Positions 1 to 11,960 of a DNA stretch of 64,000 nt are shown here, piece by piece. The position numbers and the translations under genes are program-made. The stretch's first letter is position 1; each line of letters starts with the position of its first letter. The notes beneath the pieces are model-generated. The model did not search any database, was not told where the DNA came from, and saw only the letters and a program-made list of their open reading frames with translations. Source of the DNA: Limnanthes douglasii subsp. nivea (Eukaryota > Streptophyta > Magnoliopsida > Brassicales > Limnanthaceae); assembly GCA_036936605.1 (NCBI GenBank), contig JAUPFV010000005.1, forward strand, positions 152,521,195 to 152,585,194, given 5' to 3'.

Positions 1-114
1 TCTGAAAGAGGATGTGTGTAAATTCTGGGCTACGAGAGTGTGGAATTTTCATAACAGTATCATGAGGCTGCTTCGTTAGACACCAGAATTCAGCACCAAG
101 AAAGATCCATTTCT

Positions 115-852
115 CTGATATGGATCAAGTTCGAAAAAATACCGGAGTTTCTTTACAATGAAAAGATATTAAACGATATAATTTCGGCCATTGGAGTCCC
201 TTATAGAAGTAACATCATAGAGAAAAACAGAGCATACTCAAATGCATGTTATGCTCTCGTTGAAGTTGATGTTCTTAATAAGCTTCATCACCATATTTGG
301 ATTGGATTCAATAGCAATGAAGGTTGCTGGTTAAATGTTAAATACAAAAATATTCCAGATTTATGTCAAGGTTGCTTTCATATGGGTCATAAACAAACTG
401 ACTGCAAGAAGAACAACCTAGAGATGGATACAGATTCTGAAAATAATGAAGATGAGCCTACTAACACTGATACAATTTAAAGCAAGAGCAACAAAATAAG
501 AAACATTCATGCTGAATACAAACCAAAGATCCAAACGATAGTGATTCATCAAAATCAAAAAATCGACAACAATGAATTTTATATCCAAGATACTCAAAAT
601 GTTCTTGACTCTGTTCCAGGAGAGTCAGAGATTGTTGGTGCTCTTCAAATGTTGGACCAGGGATATGCTCTTCAAGGTGAATATGATAATAATAGCTCAG
701 GAAGAAATTCTTCTCAACAAGATAATATTGGGAGTGTCCCAGCTACTCCAACTTCCATGACAACTGATGCCTCTTCGGATCCTGGCTTTGGAATTTGTCT
801 GAAAAACAAAGTAAAAACTGAGAAAAAAAGAAAGAAACCAGTAAAGTTATAA
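115..852 (+). pseudogene. LINE ORF1-like protein (DUF4283 / CCHC knuckle), broken
   Basis: The conceptual reading, with stops and frame changes, resembles the DUF4283 plus zinc-knuckle proteins encoded by plant LINEs, which coat the element RNA. A WIKFEKIPEFLYNEK-like block near 125 precedes a complete CX2CX4HX4C knuckle (CQGCFHMGHKQTDC) at about 366-407. A serine- and asparagine-rich, lysine-ended tail of 103 codons (541-852) probably is the C-terminal disordered part. The same block order is seen in the LINE at 35770-37110. Function is inferred from family resemblance only. Confidence 0.6.
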
Positions 853-929
853 TCAAGTCTGTAAAATTTTCTGAGACAAACAGAAACTACAAATCATTTT
901 CTGATAATGATAAGGATGCTTAACTAGAA

Positions 930-2065
930 CGTGTGACATCCATAACTTAGCTACAGTTAGGATGATGAAATTTATTGTCTTAAAAGAGAAGATCAAAATA
1001 ATTGCAATCCAAGAGCCTAGGGCCAGCAAATAGAGGATGTTTGAGATTACTGCTAGTCTGGAGGGTGAATAGGTTGACTCTCTGGGATCAGCTTAAGAAG
1101 GTTGCTACATCTGAAAAGGGGCGGATAACTGTTGGTGATTTTAATATGATTACATCTACTAAGGAGCAAGTTGGGTGCACAACTCTCTGCCAAAATAGTA
1201 CAGACGATTTTAATACCATAATTGATGAATGTAACCTTGAAGACACAGGGTACATTGGTTCTAAGTTTACTTGGAACAGAAGTACCAAGTGGAAACGCCT
1301 AGATCGAGTTATGTTCAATAGTCAATGGTCTGAGAAGTTCAAAAGCACACAGGTTATTCACATGGTCAGAACATGTTCCAACCATCCTCCACTCTTAATC
1401 ACTGCTAATTTCTCTAATGAATCGATAAATAAAAATAAAAGTTTCAGGTTTATGAACATGTGGATAAATGATAATACTTTCCTAAATGTTGTTGAGAATA
1501 ACTGGAACCTTGAGATTGCAAGGATGCTTAATCAAATTTTCTGGTACAAAATGAAGAGGTTGAAGAAAAATCTTAAGAACTGGAATGTTGCTCATTTTGA
1601 AAATATTTTTAGCAAGGTGAAAGACTTAGAGGAGGAGGTGAAGATACTTGAGGATTTACAGTTAATCAATAATAATATTGAGATTATGAATGAATTGAAG
1701 AAGACCAAAAATTTATTTATTCAGGCTCTAAGGAATGAGCATGAGTTTTGGAAGCAGAAAAGTTTCAGTAACTAGCTTAGGGAAGGTGATAACAATATAA
1801 AGGTCTATTAGTCGCATGTTTCTAAGAGGAGAAGAAAGAATATCATAAGGGAATAAAGGAGAACAATTACTGGATATATAAACATGAGGACATTGGTAGT
1901 TCTGATGTTAAGTTCTACAAAGACACTCTTACCGAAGATCCTTATAATAGTAAAAAAGAGGAGTGTATTTTGCTTGAGGACAAGATATTCAACAACATTC
2001 CTAAAATGGTTTTGAATGAGAACCTCTCTTTCGAGCCTATGTTCAATAGTCACAAATTAATGTAT
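930..2065 (+). pseudogene. LINE ORF2 endonuclease fragment
   Basis: Apurinic/apyrimidinic endonuclease (EEP family) part of a LINE pol protein, which nicks target DNA to prime reverse transcription. The open stretch 1002-1775 contains GDFNMI (the catalytic Asp/Asn strand) near residue 46, the FTWNRSTKWKRLDRV block near residue 89, and an SNHPPLLI segment standing where SDHxPL is expected, so the catalytic Asp is changed to Asn. The N-terminal WNIRG motif is degraded. A charged region leading towards the reverse transcriptase follows, and then the sequence ends. Non-functional. Confidence 0.7.
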
Positions 2066-2099
2066 GTCTTGGAACGAAACACTTCTTTCAGATTATATT

Positions 2100-3761
2100 C
2101 TTCTTATCGATGCGGATGATTCATCTTTTCCTCTTCGAACATTCTTCGATTTTTATGAAGTCATTGAATAAATTCGACAATTTTCTCTGTGAGAGATTCA
2201 AGAAGAATAGTTGTGAAATTTTGTGTTTGAAGGTGTGAAAAAGTTGTAGAATAAATGAAAATATTTATATTTTTTTTGGTTTGAAATCGGACGTCAATTC
2301 CCAATGGGTAGTTTATTTAAACAACCGTTTGGAACCAAACGTCTAAGTGGCTACAACTATGTTTAAAAAAATAGTTGACTGAATCAGACGTCTCATTTGG
2401 GTCCGATTTTGTATTTTTAAAGTTATTTTTTGTTTTACTTCTCTATATACAGAGGAGAAACTCATTCAACTCTCACTTACCTCTCAAATATTCTCTTAAA
2501 CTCTCTAATTCTACTAAAATCTCTCAAATTTACTAAGTTTAAAGTTTTAGTTAATTTCTAAAAAGTTTCTCTTCTACTTTCTCTTATTTTAGTTTTCGAT
2601 CATAATTTCCAATCGATAAAATAAATTAAATCTAGTTGAGGTAATATTATACTTGTTGATTTAATAGTTTTATATAATATTTTCATTTATTTGTTGTGAT
2701 ATTAGTTTCGATTACTAATTCTTTTACAATTTTATTAAAAAAAATCCATTTTTTTTATTTATGATATTTTTTATATCAGTTCTAATTTTCATTTTAGTAA
2801 TTTGTGATATTGTTTGATATTAGTTTTTATTGCTATTAGCTTGGATTAGTGCTTTTTTATTTTTTTTACAAATTCAAAATCCTTTAACTTATTTATAAAA
2901 AAATATCGAAGTGGCTCCAATATATGGCAAAGACCTAATCTTGGAATTCAGCCTCCCTTTAGGCCCGACTTAAATTCATGGTTTTCCTGTAGAATCGCGA
3001 CACTTGAAAACACACTTTCCCATAAAACTAGTGGTAGGTCGAAGTCTACGAATAAAACATCTTGGACATGGGATCACTTTATTGAGAATTATGATAGTAC
3101 ATCAGCTAAGTGTAACCATTATTCGATATCATACGCTTATAAGGTCAGAACTAGAAATTACGGAACCAGGGGTATGTCGAGACATTTAGTGTCTCATAAT
3201 ATTGATGACAATAAGGGTAGATCTAGAAATCGTCCCAACTATGAACAAATGGAAATTCTAGATAGTAAGGATATAAGAGAAACCCTTCAAGCTTATACTA
3301 AGATTACTAGATATTTGAACACTAGGTTTGATTTAAAAAATTATGACTCTAAAATCCCACAAGATATATTAAGATGGTGGAGTACCAAAATACACGAGTT
3401 TCTTATTTTTTGCAGGTTAGCTAAATAGATATTTTCATTAACTATGTCTATAGTTACAAGTGAGTGTGCTTTTAATCAAGCTAGGTTGCAATACATGACT
3501 AAACTAACGAGATTGACGGGTAAAACACTTGGAGGGCTTGTTGCAATCGAGGACTAGACTGCGACGAATTATAGGATACAAAACTAAAAGTATTAAGAAG
3601 AAGTGAATATATAAAAAAAATTCGATAAATATCCAAAAACATTTGAAGGTGCACTTGAGCAAGAAATTATGGAGGAAGCCGAAGATGAAGATGAAGAAAG
3701 TGACTATGAAGATCTTGAATCAAAAGAAAATCAAGATGAATAACATTTGTAATAGAGTTTT
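2100..3761 (+). mobile_element. hAT transposon remnant 1 (5' region and fused transposase ends)
   Basis: A hAT-superfamily DNA transposon with most of the transposase deleted. A promoter and 5'-leader-like stretch at about 2440-2600 (TATA-like sequence, then CT-rich leader with repeated CTCTC) closely resembles that at 56810-56950. A BED zinc-finger region at about 3030-3190 is joined nearly directly to the C-terminal dimerisation region at 3325-3560, so the catalytic centre is missing. The 3' part continues after MULE-1 from about 11035, as judged by comparison with hAT remnant 2. The precise 5' terminus and terminal repeats were not resolved. Confidence 0.6.
3030..3747 (+). pseudogene. hAT transposase, BED finger joined to dimerisation domain
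   Basis: Would bind element ends and catalyse cut-and-paste transposition. In changing frames one reads a BED-finger-like stretch (TSWTWDHFIENYD, then AKC and later RGMSRHLVSHN; the second metal cysteine is not seen), a short linker, then DILRWW, TSECAFNQARLQ and LGGLVAIED. The latter three match the C-terminal hAT dimerisation motif. An acidic tail (YEDLESKENQDE) ends at a TAA near 3740. About 350-400 residues including the RNase-H-like catalytic core are absent, and several stops interrupt the rest. A dead, internally deleted copy. Confidence 0.65.
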
Positions 3762-3974
3762 GGGTAAGGCTAAAATGAGACCCTTTTTTTATAATGAGAC
3801 TTCCAACTCCTATTGTTTTTCCATAAACTTGAAATGACTAAGCTGCCCCGCATATAAAAACCCAAATTTCAGCCTTAATATTCATTTTCTACCTTAGCCA
3901 CTACCATTATACACTCTCAAACATTAACCTTAACTCCAAAATCTATCTAAAACGCATAGAATATTTTCCAACAT

Positions 3975-6900
3975 ATGAATTACAGAGACATAAATGACGA
4001 TTTTAGCTGTAATATTGATGATTTTCGTTCGGATGAGGAGGAGCCCCTAATTGATCATCTACAAACAAACGTTGAGGTACATTAACATGATTTTTTTTAA
4101 CTTCCACCGTGTAACTCGCACATATCACGCGTCACGATGTACAACCCAAAGCACCCATTCTGCGTTGAGTGTGAAAAATCACGCAAGAACATGTGTGCAT
4201 TTACAAAAGTTATAGGCCTTGTTCTTGCGTGATTTTACCAAATCAATGCATGTGTAAGCGCGTTTTTTTTCTCAAATTTGTTTAATTTTGTAAGCAAATT
4301 TTGCCAATTATATCTAGTTTTGTGCAAGAATTTGCATTATTGTGAGCATGATCATCCTCCAACTACTTAGCTGTTAATTGAATGAATTAGGATGTTGTGG
4401 TAACTTGTTTTCATGCATTTTGTAGGAACGAGAACAACCACATGTTCCATGGCCGATTATACACAAACGTTTACTACAAATAACTATTGCACACAATTTG
4501 AATTGGTTGCATGGGTTGATACAGAAAGCAGAAAGTTAGGATTCATTACTTTGATAAAGACGGTAATAAAAATGGAAAAACTCCAAGGATGTATTTTAAA
4601 TGCGAGAGGCAAACTGTTTATAAACCTAAACCCAAATCGGGGGTTGGGAATAAGTGTCGAGATTGTTCATAAAAAAAATGCGGTTGTCTCTTCAGGTTAA
4701 GTGGAATTCGGGTCGTAAAAGTACTAGGTTATCGGAGATTGGTAGTGGTAAACGCGAAACACAACCACCCACCATTTTTACACTTGGATGGTCATTCACG
4801 AGCCGTTAAACTAAAAGCCAACGAAGGCGAGTTTGTTATTAAACTCACGACAATTAGTTCTCGACCAAGAGAGATATACCGTGATTCAAATATTGAAAAC
4901 CCTGGAAACTATATCTAGTAGGCGTACAATCTACAACATTCGTCAAAATCACCATTTCGCTGATAAAGCGGGCAAAACCCAAATAAAATACTTGTTTGGT
5001 ATGTTAAAATAACACGAGTACTTTGTTTGGGAGGGAACAAACGAAGAAACAGACGCGATCCTCGACTTGTTTTTCATGCATCCTACAAGCATCAATTTTT
5101 TGTGCATATTTTCTCAAGTTTTTGTAATGGATAGCACATAAAAGACTACAAGGTATAATATGTATTTACTAGAAATAGTTGGTCAAACATTGACGAAGAA
5201 GACATTTTGTATCGCTTCCGTTTTTTTGAGCTTCGATAAGCAAGCGAATTACACATGGGCATTAAGTGTTCTAAGGACCATAATGACGAATAACCTTTCC
5301 GCATTACCTGATATTATCGTTACAAATAGGGAGTTGACATTGATGAGAGATATTGAGGACGTGGTTTTTGATGCCACGCATATGCTATGCACTTGGAATA
5401 TAAACAAGAAAATTATATCGTACACTAAGAAAGTTTCTACTAGAGCGGACATGGCCCGTAAATTTATTAAATTTTATGAAGCAGCTGCCCATTCAGCGAC
5501 GTTTGAAGAGTATATTAAAAATCCGGTCAAGTTACACCACGTCTACTTCTTTTGCCCGATGGCTATCGATTATGTCATGAACCAATGTATACAAATTTAT
5601 GGAGAAAAATTTCTTAATATCCACACGAACCATCATACACATTTGGGCAACCAGACTAGCAATCAGTGAGTTCTATTATTATCATTTGTAAACTTTAGCT
5701 TTTGAGATTAAATGTTAGAATTGTAATTAATTTAATTGTATGTTAAAGGGCATAGAATTCTCACTCGAACCTAGAACGGGCAATCAATACAAGTCTATGC
5801 ATATTTGAATAATTTTGGGAAAGTGTTCATGTATTTCTTCACGTTCAACACTCTATAATTTTCAAATAATTCAAACTAAGTGAGTATCGTCCTAGAAACA
5901 CATCTGGATTTCCTATTTATAAAGAATTAAAAAGTAAAATTTCATGTACGACCATATAAATTATTGAGAAAACTCTAAAAGATACTAAGCGATTGAGCTT
6001 CAATCTGGTAGCTTGTGGTTGTGTTCTTAGGAAAAACACATAATTTAGCGTGCATACGAGTTAGCTATAATAGAGCGAGAAGGTAGGTCGATTGATCTTG
6101 AAAAATGTGATGTTTATTGGAGTACTTTAAAGATCAAACCAAAGGATAAAGTTGGTATGGAAGATGAGATTATGAGAAAACTCTCGTTAATACATAGTAG
6201 CATCTGCACTTACGGTCCTTCAAATGTATAAGACCATATCATATATAAGATGATGCAAATCCTAAATCTTGCGATAAGTCATGCATAGGACCCTAAAGAG
6301 CCGATTATAACTAAAGGTAGGAAAAATGCCGGTCTGGACAAATCAACTAAGCAAAACCTTTCTTTGTTCGAGTACGACGATAGTCAAGGGAATAACACTC
6401 TCGGTACGATAGATAGCATGGCTGCCTCGATAGCTAACAAATTATTAGTACCCAAAGCCAAATCCAAATCCAAAGCTGAACTAAAAAAAAGAGAATATGA
6501 CTCGAGCAAAATAATCGAGTAAGGGAAAAAACTGTAGCTATTACGATAATTGGTTTCCCAACTACTTACATGACTACATTACTAGCCTCGAAGATGTTGC
6601 TCCTGACGGTCAATACAAATTTCGGGCCATAACTTTATCTATATACAGTTTTGTAGATTGATGGAAACAAGTTAGACGGGATTTGATGAACGAATTGCAA
6701 GGCCAATGTGACATATTAGAGAGAGTGTTGGATGGTGCACAATATGTAGATAACATATTACAAAGGTTGAATTGTTTCAATTATATGTTAGTGGTAATAG
6801 GAATTGGATGATGTTACCCAACTTTGGCTTAGTGATAGCCACTCGGTATGAGTGTATTGTATACCACATATCTCTCAAACTTCCTATACGTATTTAACTT

Positions 6901-6975
6901 TACGTAGTGTGCCCTCTTGATTGTGTCCTACACAAGAAGTTGGTCTAGGTTTCATACATAGTAACCATTACGTGA
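3975..6975 (+). pseudogene. MULE-1 gene A: MULE transposase with SWIM and OTU domains, broken
   Basis: Exon 1 (3975-4076, 34 codons, acidic) ends at a GT donor in phase 0. The acceptor lies at 4424-4425, exactly the arrangement in MULE-2. Then, across many stops and frameshifts: a FAR1-type DNA-binding region (FELVAWVDTESRKLGF, MYFKCER; 4490-4760), a MULE transposase core (VFVMDST near 5128; DATHMLCTWNI near 5370), a SWIM remnant (CGCVLRKTHNLACIR near 6015), a basic linker, and an OTU-like segment near 6600. In the OTU segment DGQYKFRAIT stands where DGxCxxRAV is expected, so the catalytic cysteine is replaced. Non-functional. Confidence 0.75.
4088..4260. repeat. Inverted-repeat cluster in intron 1 of MULE-1 gene A
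   Basis: Inside the first intron lies a perfect 17-bp inverted repeat, 4175-4191 against 4220-4236, with a 28-bp spacer. Its core is AATCACGCAAGAACA. Around it are further partly symmetric CACGCG / GCGTTG-like words. The AAATCACGC word recurs in the cluster at 10370-10590 upstream of gene C in the same element. This is the positional counterpart of the palindrome array in intron 1 of MULE-2 gene A, with a different motif. Confidence 0.7.
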
Positions 6976-7370
6976 AGGTAAGTAAATTAAAATAATTAAT
7001 TTATAGCATTTTGTTTTTTGGGTACATAATTTTATCGAATTTTACAAGTTCTTTTGGATGGACTGTTTCCAGAATTATATCCTAGTTGGTTCGCGTTCCG
7101 CACGAGCGATAACAATACTAGTTGGGCTATTCTTTCTACATGAAAAATTAAAATTCAAAATAATTAATCATTAAGCTACGTTGTTACAAACACTTCATGC
7201 GAAAGTAAACGAAAAAAAAATAAAAAAAAACTTAAATTTAACTTCAAACAGGTGCAAACGACTTCCGAGACTCAAACAACAAAGACCAACAACATAAGAT
7301 AACTAAACAAAAATAACACAGTACTTAATAAAATGTAACGACGATAACTTAACAAAACGTTTATGACTAT

Positions 7371-7742
7371 TTAATAAAATACATCTATCTCAGCTTCCTC
7401 ATGCTTGGTTAGTATTTGGGCGGGCACATAGTCAAGTTGTTCATCTGTCAAACTGTCGGTGACCAAACAGTTAAACGGTTGAAATGCAGTATACCGTTCC
7501 TCTCCATTCAGGTTAAAACCTATGTGGACCCATCATTTTATTAGATACATTCACCTATCTAATACCTTGGTCAAGCTTATTAAAATGTACGGTGGATGGA
7601 CCCTATAACTACCATATAAGTAGTACAATTGGCATAGAATCTCCTCATAATAGGATTCATCGGGTTCCTCATTATAGGTTTTTGCGACTTCTACGGAAGC
7701 TTTTTTTAAATATTCGTCTCCTATCATAGTCCCTTGAGACAT
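7371..7742 (-). pseudogene. MULE-1 gene B: small conserved protein, two in-frame stops
   Basis: Reading from the ATG at 7742 to the TAA at 7371-7373 keeps one frame throughout, interrupted only by TGA codons at 7551-7553 and 7536-7538. The length (123 codons plus stop) is close to the 134-aa gene B of MULE-2. Shared blocks: a DE-rich stretch followed by YYEEILCQLYYLYG (MULE-2: FFDEVLCMMYFMYG), and a C-terminal block FQPFNCLVTDSLTDEQLDYV (MULE-2: FDYFGLMITDYMSFEMAQYV), then QI-x2-K-x-EE. The family is not recognised. Retention of one frame despite divergence suggests it was under protein-level selection until recently. Confidence 0.65.
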
Positions 7743-8239
7743 TTTTCAATTTTTTATGTGATTTTTTATGTGTTTATTGTGTTCTTACTAGATATACACA
7801 TCTATTTATTGTGTTTTTAGGTAACATAATGTAATCCAAATAAACAAATCACCATTTGACAAGTCTGAGTAGTGGATAACATAATCCCAATAACCAATTA
7901 GATTCAGACACATATCGGATAAAGCTAGCATGTTTAACTAAGTACATCATATTGAGCCCACGTGAAGCATTGAAGATATAGGATATTGTAGTGAAAATTT
8001 AAATATATTTCATGTAACCTACATTAATCATCAAGTTAGGGGAAACGTAAAAATCAAACACAATAAAATATTTGTAATTTACAATGAACATCAGGATAAG
8101 ATAAATGAAAACGTCATACATAAAATAAAACAATTGTAATATACATAAACCATACGTCAACAATACTAAATGGCCATAATGCAAACATCAATCATACGAA
8201 AAACTTATAGCGTCAACAAAAGCAAATACAAAGAAAATC

Positions 8240-10205
8240 ACTCCCTATATCGGTGTGCCCGCGAAGCTCATCCATAGTCAAGTTAGAGTTTCTCTCCTCC
8301 ATAGCCACCATCTCGCGTATGTGACCCGTCAAATCATATAACACGACCTGATGAATGGTGGCGGAGGAGTTCACCTCTACAAATGCATTGGCAGGACGCG
8401 ACTCATGATCTGTGAGTACATATCAAAAAAACTTCGACACCCATACAGTATAGGACAATGTGGTACTATCCTCCTGATCTAGTACATACTCCCCACCATG
8501 AAACTTATGATCAATAGTATAGGACTGCCATGCATTCCAAATAAATGCATCCTGATTGTAAAGAGTCTTCGTACGGAGAACCCTACTAGAACCTGTCAAA
8601 ATACTTCTTAGCAGACCAGGTACCCGTTGAATGTGCCCAATATGTGTAGCGACTCGTAATTGATCGTATGCTTCGAAAATTTCAAAGGACTTCAACGTAG
8701 CCTCTGTCCAAGCTACATCACAAAATAGCAGAACATCACGTAGATACAAATAAGGCATGAACCATACCTACAAAAAGCAACAAACGTGTGAAATGTAACT
8801 ACCAAGTGTATATATTAAAATATTATGGAAAATAAAAATAAACATAAATATAACTTACATCACGGTCGATGAATGTAATAAGAAGATCACGAAGATTGTT
8901 TCGAGCCTATTGGCTTTGTCGAAACAGTTGATACGCATATTCGCACATCGTTGGTTGTGCAACAGTAAATTTGATATGTTAAGCAGGTGCAAAGCACAAA
9001 AAATGGTCATAAATCCAAGTCTTTAAAATTCCAAGAAAACCAGATATGCCAGAAATTATGTGTAAGCAACCTTTACCCAGCTGGAAATAAAACTGCGTGA
9101 CTATCCACTGCCCCCAATTGTATCTAGCCAAACTACGGTAATCATCGATAAAATTTAATTAGTCGAGGTTTATATTGTTGGCGAAAATAGTACAACCAAA
9201 CAAGTGCAGTAAATAATACGTCGTAGTTCGGAACACACCACCATCACTAATGATATCATCAAAAAACTATGGCTAACAGAATGTCATTTTCAACCAAGTG
9301 AGGCGAACGTGCCTTTTGCCCCCACTTGTTTTCACCAATTTCAGCCTCTAATTCATCACCAGAGAAACCTAATAGGTGAGCATAAGCCACATTTCTTGCA
9401 TCCACGGTAGCAAAACTCAATAATATCGCAGTTGACCCCAACAACTGGAGACATGTAAATCATCAAGTGTCACCGTCATCTCACCGGATGAGAAGTGAAA
9501 ACTATTGGTTTCTAGATGCCACCTTTCTCAAAAACCCCTCAAGTAAGTGGACATTCATAGACCAACGTGCGAGACACTCCACAATGTCTCCGAAACAAGT
9601 CCCATAACCTCATCTCGAATACGGGTTTGGTCTGTAAGATCTCATCCACAATAGTTTTGGTACATAGCGTAGCAATGGATATGTTACTCTCGCCTACAAA
9701 TAAAAACAACAATATAAAAATATTAAAAGTGCATGGTTTACCAATACAAAATAGTGTAACAACTACCCAACCATTTACATGAAATCCTAATAACAAATAA
9801 GAATTCCAAGAACCAATGCAAATAAACTAAAGCGTATAGTTCTGCTTAAGTACCAACTATCAACTATTAGCACAAAATTCTAACCTAAACCAATAAGTAT
9901 AACAACCAATGTATTTATACTAGGAAGCTTAAGTCTTCTAAACCTAAAGTTTTCCTAACATAACTTAACCAAAATTTAAACATTTAATCACAACACACTA
10001 AAAAACTTACGTCATTTTGAAGACGTTATACGGGACGTGTCGGTTGAACCTACGAGATTGTTGGTCTGAACTTCATCGACGAGTCAATGGAACAAGGGGA
10101 AAGTTCTGATGTTGGTGCACTTGTGTACTGCGGGAGGACTCACCAGGCTGAATTTCATCGCTGGTCTCGTTATCAGATTGACTAGGTGAACGCTGACATG
10201 GAGAC
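8240..10205 (-). pseudogene. MULE-1 gene C: plant mobile domain (PMD) protein, broken
   Basis: PMD proteins include host silencing factors (MAIN/MAIL1) and transposon-encoded relatives. Here a serine-rich start at 10205 (MSPCQRSPSQSDNETSDE) is followed by a PMD exon at about 9697-8862 whose hallmark RWHLETNSFHFSSGEMTVTL matches RWHQETNTFHFSFGEMTITL of MULE-2. The exon ends at a GAT|GTAAGT donor, and the last exon starts VWFMPY (MULE-2: VLFEPY) at about 8769, so intron positions are shared. Multiple stops and frameshifts break the reading. The N-terminal half of the PMD is the best preserved part. Confidence 0.7.
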
Positions 10206-10329
10206 ATCCTCTAATTACATACAAAACATTCATCACATTTTTAACTAACAATAAAAAAATACGTAAATAGTTTCTGACAATCTAACAAATACATCTAATT
10301 GTCATAAAGGTGAACTAGCATTGCATTTC

Positions 10330-10600
10330 AAGATTTACACAATAGAATATAGGCCAATTTCTCAAAACAGCCACATCCACGTACATAATATGCATGAATT
10401 ATGCAAAATCACGCTTACATCCGTGTGCGATTTCACACAATCCATGCATGTGGATCTGATAAATCCAAGCACGAATGGGTGCCATGGAATACTAGATACG
10501 CACGAATGGGTGCCATGGAATACTAGATACGCACATGATCGTGTGTACCTCTGGTATACCATGACACCTAGTCGTGTGGGGATTTACCTCGTAAAAAGTT
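10330..10600. repeat. Inverted and tandem repeat cluster upstream of MULE-1 gene C
   Basis: Lies 100-400 bp upstream of the gene C ATG. It contains AAATCACGC and GCGATTTC as opposed arms (about 10405-10436), CCACATCCAC against GCATGTGGAT, and a 31-bp unit repeated twice in tandem without change (10469-10499 and 10500-10530, core CGAATGGGTGCCATGG). A GTAAAT donor-like site near 10585 (minus) would place the cluster in a 5'-leader intron, as in MULE-2, but that exon is not proven. Confidence 0.6.
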
Positions 10601-11039
10601 TATCTTTTTTCAAACCCTAGTTCTAGCAGCCCAAATGAGCAAATCTACATCCAAATAGTACATATTAACGTATCCTAACACCTAGAACTAACAAAAATTG
10701 GAAAAATAACTACAAAAAAAATAAAAATTTGATTGTTTGAATAAAATCTAAAACTTTAAATATTACTAGAAATATCTACCTAAGTTCAAAACAAAATACA
10801 CCAGGAAGTAGAGAAAACCTAGCTTCACAGGATTATATAGTTGAATTCGAGAAATATAAGTTTAAGAAAATCTAATTATAAAGATTTAAGGTTTGGAAGA
10901 AGTGTTGTGGCTAAAATTAGAAAGAATAAAATATTTATATTAGTGACATACTTGTAAATACTGGGGGTCTTAAATAGGGTCTCATTATAGTGGAGTTTCA
11001 TTTAAAATAAAGTCTTAGTTTAGCCATAGATCTTTTAGT

Positions 11040-11960
11040 ATATGTTTTTCAATTTGCGTTGGTACAAATCCTAGAAACGAAAAAATATAAATTGTGAACT
11101 ATTTAAATAAATGATTTGTTTATAACTTTCAATATTATAGCAACACGTGTAATAGTAAATAATATCTAAATAGAACAACAATTGTAGTATTTATAATCAA
11201 ACCATAATAATAATCAAAGTCTAATAATAAAAAGGGCGAGGCTAGGAAAAACAATATTTTGTTAGATTTTTCACCCTACCCCTTTATTTTTAAAACTCAA
11301 ACTTGAAAACCCCAAAAAGCCCAAAACAATCGTGAGAGATCTATTAAAGATCTTGTATACCTTGTTTTTCTGCGAGGAATAAATTTGTCCAAAATCAAGT
11401 GAGAGATTTATCGATTAGCTGTAGGATCCAGTCCTATAGGATCCAACAAAATGAGTTTTTTTATAGCATAGCCCATAATATAATTATAATAACCTTATAA
11501 TATATTTAAATTATAATATAAAAACTATATAACAATTAGATTATCGAGCCATAAAAACACTTGTACTAGTAAATATAAAAAAATTACAAGACTCATACTA
11601 GTAAACAATATTAAAATATAAAAACACTTGTAACATTTATAATCAAACCATAATAATAATAATCAAAATCTAATAATAAAATTATAATAATCTTATTTGA
11701 TTTTTAAATTATAATATATAATTGATATAACAATTTGTTTATCAAACAACAACAACACTTGTACTAGTAAATAATATCAAAATATAAAAACATTTGTAAT
11801 ATTTATAAAGAGACAATAATTTTAATCGAAGTCTAATAATAAATTTACAATATTTTAAAATTATAATATATGATTTATATAATAATTAATTTATAAAATA
11901 AGAACAACACTTATAATAATAGTAAATAATATCAAAATATAACCATACTTAGGAATTTTG
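11040..11960. repeat. AT-rich hAT 3' repeat region
   Basis: Degenerate AT-rich units recur about every 170-300 bp, each with words such as CACTTGTA, GTATTTATAATCAAACCAT and AATAATAATCAAA. Very similar text occurs at 58190-58420, just downstream of hAT remnant 2, so it belongs to the hAT 3' end. A 200-bp stretch at about 11236-11450 (with TAGGATCCA repeated twice, ending ATCCAACA) interrupts it and may be a separate small insertion. No coding sequence is seen. Confidence 0.5.

Larger units (their letters stand above)
1..2065 (+). mobile_element. LINE (L1-type non-LTR retrotransposon) fragment
   Basis: Remains of a plant L1-clade LINE, cut by the left window edge. It shows an ORF1-like nucleic-acid-binding region with a CCHC knuckle, followed by part of an apurinic endonuclease domain. 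Reading is broken by several stops and frameshifts, so the copy is dead. The endonuclease section is clearly the same family as the fuller LINE at 35770-41330: the run of residues around FTWNRSTKWKRLDRV aligns with FTWTNKTKWKCLDRV there. No reverse transcriptase follows. Similarity fades near 2065, where hAT-related sequence begins, so the 3' part is missing. No poly(A) tail or target duplication could be fixed. Confidence 0.8.
3762..11031. mobile_element. MULE-1: decayed OTU/PMD-type Mutator-like element
   Basis: About 7.3 kb, with imperfect inverted termini: the left end begins GGGTAAGGCTAAAATGAGAC, and the reverse complement of the right end contains TGGCTAAACTAAGAC. Inside are three pseudogenes in the same order and orientation as in MULE-2: transposase-OTU (plus), small gene B (minus) and PMD gene C (minus). 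The two elements share exon boundaries, and both left ends begin GGGTA-GGCTA, but sequence is strongly diverged. Flanks match hAT remnant 2 on both sides (TTTGTAATAGAGT before, TTTCAATTTG after), so the element sits in the hAT 3' region. Target duplication was not confidently identified, and the right boundary is uncertain by about 5 bp. Confidence 0.7.

Noticed and set aside
3004..3189. 61-codon open stretch as an independent gene
   Set aside because: Another frame of the hAT BED-finger region.
11027..11035. TAGATCTTT as right target duplication of MULE-1 (left TAGAGTTTT, 3753-3761)
   Set aside because: Seven of nine match, but accepting it would make the two inverted termini unequal by about five bases; left open.
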